This document shows positions 45,101 through 53,180 of a DNA stretch of 64,000 bases, in pieces. Within the stretch, counting starts at the first letter, position 1, and the number at the start of each line of letters is the position of its first letter. Origin of the DNA: an uncultured Oscillospiraceae bacterium (lineage in GTDB: Bacteria; Bacillota; Clostridia; Oscillospirales; Ruminococcaceae); NCBI GenBank assembly GCA_949285935.1, contig CASEAH010000045.1, positions 1-64,000 on the forward strand, in the 5' to 3' direction. Position numbers and translations under genes: made by a program. Under the pieces are notes generated by a model, which saw nothing but the letters and a program-made list of their open reading frames with translations, made no database searches and was not told the DNA's origin.

Positions 45101-46677
45101 TGGCAGTGGGAGAAAAAGCGACCCTGACCGCCACCGTTGAGCCGGAAAATGCCGCTGACAAGGGGCTGAAATGGAGCAGCTCCGACTCCAAGGTTGCTGC
45201 AGTTTCGGCTTCCGGTGAGGTAACCGCTGTGGCGCCGGGCACTGCTACCATTACAGTGACCACAGAAGAAGGCGGCAAGACTGCCACCTGTAAGGTGACG
45301 GTAGCCGAAGCAGGCAGCGTAGCAGGAGTTGTTCTGGATAAAACCCAGCTGACCATGACCCCGGGTCAGGAAGTCACCCTGAAGGCCACCGTGGAACCGG
45401 AGAGCGCCAAGAACAAAAATGTTTCCTGGAGTAGTGATGACGATTCGGTTGCCAAAGTATCTGCCGGAGGGAAGATAACTGCGGTAAGACCGGGCACTGC
45501 CGTCATCACGGTGACCACGGAAGAGGGCGGCAAGACCGCTTCCTGCAAGGTAACGGTATCCCGGGAAAATATACCGGTAACGGGAATCACCGTGGAACCC
45601 GGAGAGAAAACTTTGAAAGTAGGGGAGACCTTCACTTTGACCGCCCGCCTCGCGCCGGAAAATGCCACAGACAATGGTGTGGAGTGGAGTTCTGACCAGC
45701 CCAAGATTGCCAGCGTCAGTGCATCCGGCAAAATTACTGCCCGGGCGCCTGGCACCGCTGTCATCACTGCGACCTCCATAGACGGAGGAAAAACCGCTTC
45801 CTGTAAGGTGACAGTATCTGAGGCGGGAATTTCGGTCACCGGTGTGGCAGTGGAACCCTCTTCTGCCAGCCTGAAAGTGGGCGAAACCATCAGCCTCACC
45901 GCCCGGATCACACCGGACAATGCCACCGATCATGACGTGAGCTGGGAATCGGATAAACCGGAGGTGGCCAGTGTTAATGCCGCGGGTAAAGTTACCGCCC
46001 GGGGAGAGGGAACAGCGGTTATTACAGTAACCACTGCTGATGGAGGAAAGAAGGCACAATGTACCATCCAGGTGTCTGCTGCCTCGATACCAGTCTCCGG
46101 GGTGAAGGTCGATCCCGATAAGGCAACTCTGGAAGTGGGGCAGACCCTGAGCCTTGACGCCCAAATAAGCCCGGAAAACGCGACAGATCATGTGGTCAGC
46201 TGGCATTCGGATAAACCTGAAATTGCAGAGGTAAGCGCATCTGGAAAAGTCACGGCCAAAGCACCGGGAACAGCGGTTATTACGGTGACCACCGCTGACG
46301 GCAAAAAGACCGCCAGCTGTATCATCACAGTGTCTGCGGCCTCTTCCGAATCCTCCAGTTCTTCCAGCTCGTCTTCAGAATCGTCTTCCGGATCTTCTAC
46401 TGAATCTTCCCAAGGCTCATCCTCTGAATCGTCCTCATCGTCAACTTCGTCTTCTTCATCATCTTCTGCACAATCATCCTCCCAATCTTCCACTTCATCC
46501 CCGGGATCGTCCACAGTCTCATCTGCTGCACCTATGAACTCTTTTTCCAGAGCTTCCACACCTGCAATACAAAGCTTATCCTTAACTTCAGGTATTTTGC
46601 AGACGATCCAATATCATCCTTTCTTTCGGTTATTTCCGGGAGAAAGGATGGTATCGGGGAGGAGGTATGCCCTGTAA
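42106..46677 (+). CDS. Multi-domain N-acetylmuramoyl-L-alanine amidase with Big_2 repeats
   Basis: A 1523-residue exported protein. In order: an N-terminal hydrophobic segment (about residues 10-34); a Ser-rich linker; a diverged GHL10-like barrel (MRGVVLKPGEDYL to about 430, with LILDDYYSIP in place of the usual FDDYFYP); beta-rich spacer domains (about 430-780); an amidase_3 domain from about 785 (IVVDPGHGGTDPGALG, ESAINSAIADKLA, ISIHCNS, LVECGFLTNETDY), with the zinc ligands His, Glu, His and catalytic Glu; five Big_2 repeats of about 85 residues from 45064 to about 46340; and a Ser-rich tail. The last 45 residues are atypical. It starts at GTG 42106 after GGAGG. Amidase_3 enzymes cut the peptide stem from muramic acid. 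Confidence 0.9.
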   Translation: MQSLLNSSKKMIALLGISFSLIIVGMAAAAVAIGGDAAFAPSSEASQSSSSEASSGGQEAGDRNPIGNLALGGDDQAAGTVPVVFNKPDEMRGVVLKPGEDYLTGAGSDEAAVKAEIDKALSRLEELEMNTVILQTTGEKGVAYVTDALPQLAQGFDPLAYAISAAKEKGMYVYCIYNALTVYDGQTLSTAPYIDAKVLDFVRTGVADFVSRYQPDGLILDDYYSIPAQDSYASYLKYGGGMGYEAYMQSVSRVVVTSVGKVLDEKVPGMQLGLLTGPQWATQQEDERGSATAAPFSALTDGNADLVAFVEDKLVDFVMVEAYGSLTDTAIPFATVVGWWGSLLSENGLPLYVLQASDRICTQNPGWSSPDEITKQVIEARGITGYCGSAFNSFSRLSADPEGAATKLARYYKGEINPEYMLRELTMSKPEQTTFTTYEPTVTFMGASDPENKLTLNGQDVQRDDNGFFTLSADLKAGLNTFTFAHKEKTITYKITRNVQIIDSVSPTGNITVDGGMKITVSVQAYVGSKVTASFNGKTISLSESEEEDDSTDKNSSYTKYTGTFTAPAATSSVQNLGNIAFAATYQGMSTTKNGAVVKVNKKAVIGDGEPVKVTASQAETFPSSSINDLSSPDCFPLPKGALDYTLGDEIIYQEGNYTYRYYMLESGQRVYAKDVSSTSSMAEENQIKGLTVTSTKTYTDVILTMTQPVSYTASYSSSGMSFEFHYTDSVPKDLKLTKNPLFSSASWKGTELTLKFKESNGMVGYTASFDGSNLVLRFNNVPASLSDARIVVDPGHGGTDPGALGFNKYYPESAINSAIADKLADVLRDSYGASVKLINTKGSAKVELDDRIAQAQSYNPQLFISIHCNSALSSSGKGSETYYFYPFSKGLAQTTNSALYSAMGTGNRGAKYGLYRVTRTSHYASTLVECGFLTNETDYNKLLSASVQNSIAKKLASAIDSYFNDLYSGSFTPGTESVGTAAETGVTQVTLNKTELALAVGEKATLTATVEPENAADKGLKWSSSDSKVAAVSASGEVTAVAPGTATITVTTEEGGKTATCKVTVAEAGSVAGVVLDKTQLTMTPGQEVTLKATVEPESAKNKNVSWSSDDDSVAKVSAGGKITAVRPGTAVITVTTEEGGKTASCKVTVSRENIPVTGITVEPGEKTLKVGETFTLTARLAPENATDNGVEWSSDQPKIASVSASGKITARAPGTAVITATSIDGGKTASCKVTVSEAGISVTGVAVEPSSASLKVGETISLTARITPDNATDHDVSWESDKPEVASVNAAGKVTARGEGTAVITVTTADGGKKAQCTIQVSAASIPVSGVKVDPDKATLEVGQTLSLDAQISPENATDHVVSWHSDKPEIAEVSASGKVTAKAPGTAVITVTTADGKKTASCIITVSAASSESSSSSSSSSESSSGSSTESSQGSSSESSSSSTSSSSSSSAQSSSQSSTSSPGSSTVSSAAPMNSFSRASTPAIQSLSLTSGILQTIQYHPFFRLFPGERMVSGRRYAL
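45064..46340 (+). repeat. Five tandem Big_2-encoding repeats
   Basis: Five copies of about 255 bases encode bacterial Ig-like Big_2 domains. Each contains an LxVGExxxLTA start, a WSS/SDxPxxAxVSASGKxTA core and a GTAxITVTT end. The repeats are diverged at DNA level but share AAGGTAACGGT-like blocks. Confidence 0.85.
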
Positions 46678-47540
46678 GGGAAAGGCACTTCTGGTGGATA
46701 TGCCTTGACGAACTGCCCGCAGAGGTGTATGATATGTTTAATATTACATATCCTGTTAGCTTTAGGCAAAAGCAGAAAACAGGATGATAAAGACATGTGT
46801 CTGCGTACCGAATGCATATATCTTTTTGAATGTTCCCAAACGGGAGAAAAATACTCCATATGATGCCAAAAAATTATTTTAGAAATAAGAATAATTCAAT
46901 GGTAAAATATGAAATGTATTTTTAATCAGTTTTTGGCGGATATATTTGATTTGTATGCATCTTAAGGCTGACAAAAGCATGGGAAGAAAATCTCGGCAAT
47001 TCAAGGCGAATAGAAAAGAACTGCAATTGGAAAAAAAATTGTGTATTTCTCCATAAACTCTTTATTTTCAGAGAAAAATTACAATCCACAAAACTTTGTC
47101 TAATTTTCACAAGAAACTTTTTCTGGATTGTAGCAACAGCAGAGATGCAGAGTGACATGTAAGCAAAGAGCACAAAATAGCCCATTAAATTTTAGCATTT
47201 GCGCCCAGAAGTCCCAAAATTGCCTTTAGGAATGTATTATCCTAAAGTGCCAAAGGCCATTCAAAATGAGAGAATATGCAAAAAAGTTTTTAAAACTGAA
47301 AAAAATGTGTGGTTTTTATTAAGAAATGAAAAAATATTATGCATTATTCGGTAATATATCACACCTTTATTCGATGATAATAGCCTAAGATACCAAATAT
47401 GGCAGCAGGATATTGTCGTAATAAGATAATGATGAGGTGAGCAGGATGCTGTAAAATATGTTTAACGGGGCAAAAAATATTATTTACTATCACGAACCCC
47501 TAAAAATGCCGTCGGGCAAAGAAAACAGAGGAGGGAAACA
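46678..47540. other. AT-rich gene-free region before the dpp locus
   Basis: About 860 bases with much lower GC than the rest of the window and no supported gene. It holds the hairpin CTTTAGGA...TCCTAAAG at 47224-47247 and the short palindrome AGTTTTTAAAACT near 47287. TATA- and GATAAT-like hexamers are frequent, but no pair with a proper -35 stands out, so the dpp promoter is not placed. The size and composition suggest a regulatory region or a horizontally acquired junction. Confidence 0.5.
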
Positions 47541-48464
47541 ATGCTTCGATACATTGTTAAAAGACTGGCTTATCTGGTCTTGGTGCTGATTGGAGTCTCG
47601 TTCATTGTCTTTACGCTCTTGCAGCTCACCCCTGGCGACCCCGTTAGAATGATGCTGGGTGAATCGGCAACACCGGAGGCGCGCGAGGCGCTGAGACAGG
47701 AACTCGGACTGGACGATCCGTTCTTGGTACAGTATGCCAACTACGTAAGAAAGATCGTTTTCCATGCGGACCTGGGTACTTCCTATAATACAGGGCGCCC
47801 TGTGCTGCAGGAAATCCTCACCATGTTCCCCAATACCTTGAAGCTGGCTGCCGCAGCGGTGCTGCTGGCTACCGTTCTGGGTACCATACTGGGCATTATT
47901 TCGGCTGTTAAGCAGTACTCCATTATCGATAACATCGTTATGGTGTTCGCTCTGGTAGGTACATCGGCGCCTATCTTCTGGATCGGCATTATGATGATCC
48001 TGCTCTTCTCGGTAAAGCTGGCATGGCTGCCCCCCTCCGGCTTCGATTCCTTTGAGCAGATGATCATGCCCGCGGTTGCCCTGGGTATGCAGAGTACGGC
48101 GGTTATCGCCCGTATGACCCGTTCCAGCATGCTGGAGGTCATCCGTCAGGACTATGTAAAGACTGCCCGGGCTAAGGGCCAAAAAGAGTTTGTCGTGATT
48201 ATGCGGCACGTTTACCGCAACGCTTTGATTCCCATCGTTACGGTCGTCGGTCTGCAGTTTGGTCACCTGCTGGGTGGCGCAATGCTGACCGAGGTGGTTT
48301 TCTCCATCCCCGGTGTCGGACGTCTGATGATCGATGCCATCAAGCAGAGAGACTTCCCCATTGTTCAGGGTAGCGTCCTGTTTGTGGCCGCATGCTTCAG
48401 TGTGGTCAACCTGCTGGTGGATATTCTGTACGCCTTTATCGACCCGAAGGTCTCCAAAGACTGA
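47541..48464 (+). CDS. dppB: ABC transporter permease, DppB/OppB family
   Basis: A 307-residue permease of the peptide/nickel class with six membrane helices. The N terminus (MLRYIVKRLAYLVLVLIGVS) and the EAA-loop block VIRQDYVKTARAKGQKE are typical. AGGAGGG lies before the ATG. It is the first gene of the transporter locus, 40 bases before dppC. Confidence 0.93.
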   Translation: MLRYIVKRLAYLVLVLIGVSFIVFTLLQLTPGDPVRMMLGESATPEAREALRQELGLDDPFLVQYANYVRKIVFHADLGTSYNTGRPVLQEILTMFPNTLKLAAAAVLLATVLGTILGIISAVKQYSIIDNIVMVFALVGTSAPIFWIGIMMILLFSVKLAWLPPSGFDSFEQMIMPAVALGMQSTAVIARMTRSSMLEVIRQDYVKTARAKGQKEFVVIMRHVYRNALIPIVTVVGLQFGHLLGGAMLTEVVFSIPGVGRLMIDAIKQRDFPIVQGSVLFVAACFSVVNLLVDILYAFIDPKVSKD

Positions 48465-48503
48465 TCTGCAGCCACACTACTTGAGAAAGAAGGGAATCTG
48501 CTA

Positions 48504-49364
48504 ATGGAAAAGGAATATAAATCCAGAAGTCAGATCGTTACCGTGTTCAGAAGACTGAGCCGGAACAAGATCGCTCTCCTTGGTGTGTTTATTTTGCTCC
48601 TGTTGGCATTGATGGCGATTTTTGCTCCTGTGATCGCCCCTTATGATTATGCCAAGCAGGATCTGGTCAATCAGTTCCAGCCCCCCAACTCCGAGCATAT
48701 TTTCGGTACAGATGAATTCGGCCGCGATGTGTTTACCCGTATTATTTACGGCTCTCGGATTTCTTTGCTGGTTGGTTTTATTTCCGTGGGCATCGCCCTG
48801 CTGGTGGGCGGCTCCCTCGGCGCTATTGCTGGTTTCTACGGCAAAAAAGTTGATAACGTCATCATGCGGTTCATGGACATCCTGCTGGCTATTCCTCAGA
48901 CCCTGCTGGCCATCTCCATCGCCGCTTCTCTGGGAACCGGCTTGTTTAACCTGATGATCGCTGTCGGCATTTCTTCGGTACCTACCTATGCACGTATCGT
49001 CCGCGCTTCGGTTATGACCATCCGTGGCGAGGAGTACATCGAGGCGGCTACTGCCTCTGGCACCAGCAATGGTAAGATCATCGTTAAACATATCCTGCCC
49101 AACTGTGTTGCGCCTGTTATCGTTCAGGTTACCTTGGGTATGGCTGGCGCCATCCTGAATACCGCTGGCCTGAGCTTTATCGGCCTGGGCATTAAGCCCC
49201 CCGAGCCGGAATGGGGCAGCATGCTTTCCGCCGGCCGTGACTACATCAGAACCAGCCCCTATCTGACCCTGATCCCCGGCATTTTCATTGTTATTACCGT
49301 TCTGTCCCTGAACCTGTTGGGCGACGGTCTGCGCGATGCCTTGGATCCCAAGCTGAAGAACTGA
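48504..49364 (+). CDS. dppC: ABC transporter permease, DppC/OppC family
   Basis: A 286-residue permease with the characteristic N-terminal segment and LGTDEFGRDVFTRIIYGSRIS block, and an EAA loop (EEYIEAATASGTSNGKIIVK). It pairs with DppB to form the channel. dppD follows after 19 bases. Confidence 0.93.
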   Translation: MEKEYKSRSQIVTVFRRLSRNKIALLGVFILLLLALMAIFAPVIAPYDYAKQDLVNQFQPPNSEHIFGTDEFGRDVFTRIIYGSRISLLVGFISVGIALLVGGSLGAIAGFYGKKVDNVIMRFMDILLAIPQTLLAISIAASLGTGLFNLMIAVGISSVPTYARIVRASVMTIRGEEYIEAATASGTSNGKIIVKHILPNCVAPVIVQVTLGMAGAILNTAGLSFIGLGIKPPEPEWGSMLSAGRDYIRTSPYLTLIPGIFIVITVLSLNLLGDGLRDALDPKLKN

Positions 49365-49383
49365 GAAAGGGAGGAGGTTCAAG

Positions 49384-50379
49384 ATGGAAAACGAGAAGAA
49401 ACTGCTTGAAATTAAGGACCTGTGTGTGACCTATAAAACGGAAGATGGCACCTGCTATGCGGTCAACAATCTGAACCTGGAGATCGGTAACCAGGAGACC
49501 CTGGGTTTCGTGGGCGAGACCGGCGCTGGTAAGACCACTACCGCCATGGCGATTATGGGCCTGATCCCCACCCCTCCGGGAAAAATCACCAATGGTTCCA
49601 TCACATTTGATGGCCGGGATCTGATTCATATCAGCGACAAGGATCGCCGTAAGATCTTGGGAGAGGAAATCTCCATGATCTTCCAGGATCCCATGACCTC
49701 GCTGAACCCCACCATGCGCGTGGCAGATCAGATTATGGAAATGATCCAGCTGCATAAGGAAATTTCCAAAAAGGACGCTTACGAAGAGGCTTGCCAGTTG
49801 CTGGAACTGGTGGGAATCAAACGGGAGAGAGCTGCTGACTATCCTCATCAGTTTTCCGGCGGAATGAAGCAGCGTGTGGTAATTGCCATCGCGCTGGCCT
49901 GCCGTCCCAAACTGATTATCGCCGACGAACCTACCACCGCTTTGGACGTGACCATCCAGGCGCAGGTCATGGAGCTGATTAAGGAACTGAAGGAGAAGTT
50001 TGGTACTTCCATGATCCTGATCACTCACGACCTGGGCATTGTGGCTGAAATTTGTGACAAGGTTGCTATTATGTACGCCGGTGGCGTCGTAGAGTATGCT
50101 CCGGTGAAAGAGATCTACGATAAGCCGTCCCATCCTTATACCATTGGCCTTTTCAACTCCATCCCCAAGCTGGACACCGAGGAGGAGTGGCTGGAAGAAA
50201 TTCATGGCCTGCCGCCTGAGCCCACCGAGAAGGTGGAAGGCTGCATTTTCCACCCCAGATGCCCCAAGTGCATGGAGATCTGCAAGAAGAAGCAGCCCGG
50301 TCTTGTCAATATTTCGCCCACTCACAGCGTCCGGTGCTTCCTGTATGAAAACGCCAACGGAGAGGGGGATGCCAAATGA
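49384..50379 (+). CDS. dppD: ABC transporter ATPase, DppD/OppD family
   Basis: A 331-residue ATPase. Walker A GETGAGKTT, signature FSGGMKQRV, Walker B IIADEPTTALD and the His-loop LITHDLG are present. The C-terminal oligopeptide extension has four cysteines (CIFHPRCPKCMEIC); in a thermophilic DppD this region was reported to bind an iron-sulfur cluster. ATGA overlap with dppF. Confidence 0.95.
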   Translation: MENEKKLLEIKDLCVTYKTEDGTCYAVNNLNLEIGNQETLGFVGETGAGKTTTAMAIMGLIPTPPGKITNGSITFDGRDLIHISDKDRRKILGEEISMIFQDPMTSLNPTMRVADQIMEMIQLHKEISKKDAYEEACQLLELVGIKRERAADYPHQFSGGMKQRVVIAIALACRPKLIIADEPTTALDVTIQAQVMELIKELKEKFGTSMILITHDLGIVAEICDKVAIMYAGGVVEYAPVKEIYDKPSHPYTIGLFNSIPKLDTEEEWLEEIHGLPPEPTEKVEGCIFHPRCPKCMEICKKKQPGLVNISPTHSVRCFLYENANGEGDAK

Positions 50380-51347
50380 GTGAGCAGAGAGAGAAACTGC
50401 TTGAAATTAACCACCTGAAAAAATACTTCCATGTGAAGAAGGGCCTTCTGCACGCAGTGGACGATGTAAGTTTTTACATCGAAAAAGGTGAAACTCTCGG
50501 CCTGGTGGGTGAGAGCGGATGCGGTAAGTCTACTACTGGCCGTACCATTATTCGCTTGCTGGAGGCAGACGGCGGTGAGGTCATTTTCCACGGCAAAAAT
50601 ATTCATGACCTGAATCCCACAGAGATGAAAGAGTTCCGTCAGCATGTACAGATGGTGTTTCAGGATCCTTATTCCTCGCTGAACCCCCGTCTGTCCATCT
50701 TTGACCTGATTGCTGAGCCGTTGACCAATATCCCTGAGTATCAGAAAGATAAGGCCAAGCTGGAAGCCAGAGTTAAGGAACTTATGGAGATTGTCGGTCT
50801 TTCTCAGAGGCTGATCAACGCCTATCCCCACGAGTTGGACGGCGGCCGCCGTCAGCGTGTGGGTGTGGCCCGCGCCCTCTCTGTCCGGCCGGATTTCATC
50901 GTTCTGGACGAACCTGTTTCCGCTCTGGACGTTTGCATCCAGGCTCAGATCATCAACCTGCTGATCCGTCTGCAGAAAGAATTTGATCTGACTTACCTCT
51001 TCATTTCCCATGACCTGAGCGTTGTAAAGCACATCAGTAACCGCATTGGCGTTATGTATCTGGGTAAAATAGTGGAGCTGAGCGATTATAAGGATATTTT
51101 TGAAGATCCTCTCCATCCTTATACCCAGGCTCTTCTGTCGGCTATTCCTATTCCCAAGGTCGGCCTGAACCGCCAGCGGATTATCCTCAAGGGAGACGTG
51201 CCCAGCCCTGTGAACCTGCCGGAAGGCTGCCGTTTTGCCGGCCGTTGCTTCAAGGCTCAGGAGCGCTGCTTCAAGGAGACCCCCGAGCTGCGTGAAGTGG
51301 CTCCCAACCGTTTTGTTGCATGCCATTTTGCGGAGGTCAAAGCCTAA
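50376..51347 (+). CDS. dppF: ABC transporter ATPase, DppF/OppF family
   Basis: A 323-residue ATPase. Walker A GESGCGKST, Walker B IVLDEPVSALD and FISHDLSVV are intact. The signature reads LDGGRRQRV rather than LSGGQ. The C-terminal oligopeptide extension (GCRFAGRCFKAQERC) is present. It overlaps dppD by 4 bases and is followed by oppA1 after 57 bases. Confidence 0.95.
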   Translation: MSEQREKLLEINHLKKYFHVKKGLLHAVDDVSFYIEKGETLGLVGESGCGKSTTGRTIIRLLEADGGEVIFHGKNIHDLNPTEMKEFRQHVQMVFQDPYSSLNPRLSIFDLIAEPLTNIPEYQKDKAKLEARVKELMEIVGLSQRLINAYPHELDGGRRQRVGVARALSVRPDFIVLDEPVSALDVCIQAQIINLLIRLQKEFDLTYLFISHDLSVVKHISNRIGVMYLGKIVELSDYKDIFEDPLHPYTQALLSAIPIPKVGLNRQRIILKGDVPSPVNLPEGCRFAGRCFKAQERCFKETPELREVAPNRFVACHFAEVKA

Positions 51348-51404
51348 TTGTTTTCCAAGCTATGGGAGCATAGCAGAAAATATAGTCAAAAAAGGAGCGT
51401 AAAC

Positions 51405-52988
51405 ATGAAGAGATCAGGAATTTTGAGAACGCTCTCCCTGGTGCTGATGGTGGCCCTGATTGCGACCACCTTCGCTGCCTGCGGCAGCAGCACTCCTGCT
51501 TCTTCCGGACCTTCCGGAGCAAGCGGAGACAGCACTCCTGCTGGAGAGACCAAGGACACCCTTATTGTCGCCATGGGCGGCGACCCCCCGACGCTGGATC
51601 CCCACCAGTCTTCCAACTCCACCAGCGTTAACAACCTGCAGCCTGTCTACGAGACCCTGTACCGTTACGGTGAGAACGGTGAGCTGCAGCCCCTGCTGGC
51701 TACCGGCTACGAGCGGATCGACGATCTCAACTGGAGATTCACCCTCCGCGACGATGTCTACTTCCACAATGGTGAGAAGATGACCGCCAACGATGTTCTG
51801 TACAGCTTCACCCGTGCTTCCGGCCCCGATGGCGCCAAGGTTTCCTACATCATGGGCTACATCGATGCCGCCAACTGCAAGGTTGAGGATGAGAACACCA
51901 TCGTTATTGCCACCAAGGAACCCTTCCCCCTGCTTGGCTACCTGCCCTACATCGGCGCTGTGGTTGTCAGCGAGAAGGAGTTCACCACCGATGTGGACAA
52001 GGCTATGGCTAACCCCGTCGGCACCGGCCCCTTCAAGTTTGTTTCCTGGGACAAGAACGACAAGTGCGTTTACGTCCGCAACGAAGAGTACTGGGGCGAG
52101 AAGCCTGCTTATGAGAACCTGATCATCCGGACCATCATCGAGGCCAACAGCCGCGTTATCGAGCTGGAAGCAGGCACCGTGGACATCATCTTTGACGTTC
52201 CTCCCACCGATGTGGCCCGCCTGGAAGAGAACCCCGACACTGCCATTGTCCGCAATGACAGCACCGTGTTCGAGTACCTGGGCATGAACTGCTCCAAGGC
52301 TCCCTTTGACAACCCCAAGTTCCGTATGGCTGTTGACTATGCCATTGATCAGAACGCTCTGTGCGCCTCTGTTTACAACGGCATTGCTCAGTTCACTCCT
52401 GGCCCTGTCACCCCCAACATGAAGTACTTTGATGACAGCGATGTCACCGATCGTTACGATGTTGAGAAGGCCAAGGCTCTGCTGGCTGAGGTTGGTTACG
52501 ATACCACCCAGACCCTGCAGCTGTGGACCAACGAGAATACCCGCCGCGTCAACCTGGCTACTGTTCTGCAGGGCATGCTGGCTGAGGCTGGTATCAATGT
52601 TGAGATCAGCGTTTACGAGCTGGCTACCTACAGCTCCATGCTGGAGAGCGGCGATCAGGACTTCTTCATTCAGGGTTGGGGCGCTGTTGGCTTCCCCGAG
52701 CCCGACAACAACATCTATGGTCCTTTCCACAGCGCTCAGATCCCTGTCAACAACATGATGTTTGTCCGGGATGACAAGCTGGATGAGATGCTGACTCAGC
52801 AGCGCGCTATGCCCGACGGCGAGGAGAGAGAGGCTCTGGTGAAGGATATCCAGAAGTATCTCCGTGAGAACAACTTCATGGTCACCCTGGCTAACACCGA
52901 GCAGGTTATGGGCATCCGCAGCAACGTCAAGAACTTTAAGCCCACTCCCGCTGCCAGCCACTTCTACCACATGGTTACTTTTGAATAA
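51405..52988 (+). CDS. Solute-binding lipoprotein, SBP_bac_5 family (copy 1)
   Basis: A 527-residue extracytoplasmic binding protein (SBP_bac_5, peptide/nickel type). The signal peptide ends in the lipobox FAAC (Cys26) and a Ser/Gly-rich linker follows. The body has TLDPHQSSNSTSVNNLQPVYETLYR, WRFTLRDDVYFHNGEKMTANDV and FAxWG-like pocket sequence (QGWGAVGFPEPDNN). ATG 51405 follows AAAGGAG. Codon use is strongly biased to C/G-ending and few rare codons, consistent with high expression. It shares a 107-base identical stretch with copy 2. Confidence 0.93.
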   Translation: MKRSGILRTLSLVLMVALIATTFAACGSSTPASSGPSGASGDSTPAGETKDTLIVAMGGDPPTLDPHQSSNSTSVNNLQPVYETLYRYGENGELQPLLATGYERIDDLNWRFTLRDDVYFHNGEKMTANDVLYSFTRASGPDGAKVSYIMGYIDAANCKVEDENTIVIATKEPFPLLGYLPYIGAVVVSEKEFTTDVDKAMANPVGTGPFKFVSWDKNDKCVYVRNEEYWGEKPAYENLIIRTIIEANSRVIELEAGTVDIIFDVPPTDVARLEENPDTAIVRNDSTVFEYLGMNCSKAPFDNPKFRMAVDYAIDQNALCASVYNGIAQFTPGPVTPNMKYFDDSDVTDRYDVEKAKALLAEVGYDTTQTLQLWTNENTRRVNLATVLQGMLAEAGINVEISVYELATYSSMLESGDQDFFIQGWGAVGFPEPDNNIYGPFHSAQIPVNNMMFVRDDKLDEMLTQQRAMPDGEEREALVKDIQKYLRENNFMVTLANTEQVMGIRSNVKNFKPTPAASHFYHMVTFE

Positions 52989-53180
52989 TCTTTAAGCGTT
53001 ACAACACTACGGCTCCTTTCTGTTTTGCCGTATGAAGACCCTGAGCTTGGACATACGGCCAAACAGCCGGAATGAGGGGCGCCCCCGACAGGGTACCCCA
53101 GCTGATAGGAGAGAAGAGGCTTGTCGGACTGCGATGAGCCTCTTCTCTTACTCCAAAACTTGAGAGGAGATATGGTCCCC
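52989..53180. other. Intercistronic hairpins after copy 1
   Basis: TACGGC at 53008-53013 pairs with GCCGTA at 53027-53032; GAGAAGAGGCT at 53111-53121 pairs perfectly with AGCCTCTTCTC at 53137-53147. No long T-run follows, so these may stabilise or partially terminate the mRNA. Confidence 0.55.

Noticed and set aside
42256..46206. Open frame of about 1316 codons on the minus strand
   Set aside because: It lies opposite the amidase gene, which has clear domains; the frame has no ribosome binding site or motif and reflects codon bias.
46922..47185. Small minus-strand open frame in the AT-rich region
   Set aside because: Composition and lack of a ribosome binding site suggest chance.
51414..52970. 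Minus-strand open frame opposite SBP copy 1 (a similar one lies opposite copy 2)
   Set aside because: Rich in Val/Leu/Gln as expected for the reverse of strongly biased codons; not a real gene.
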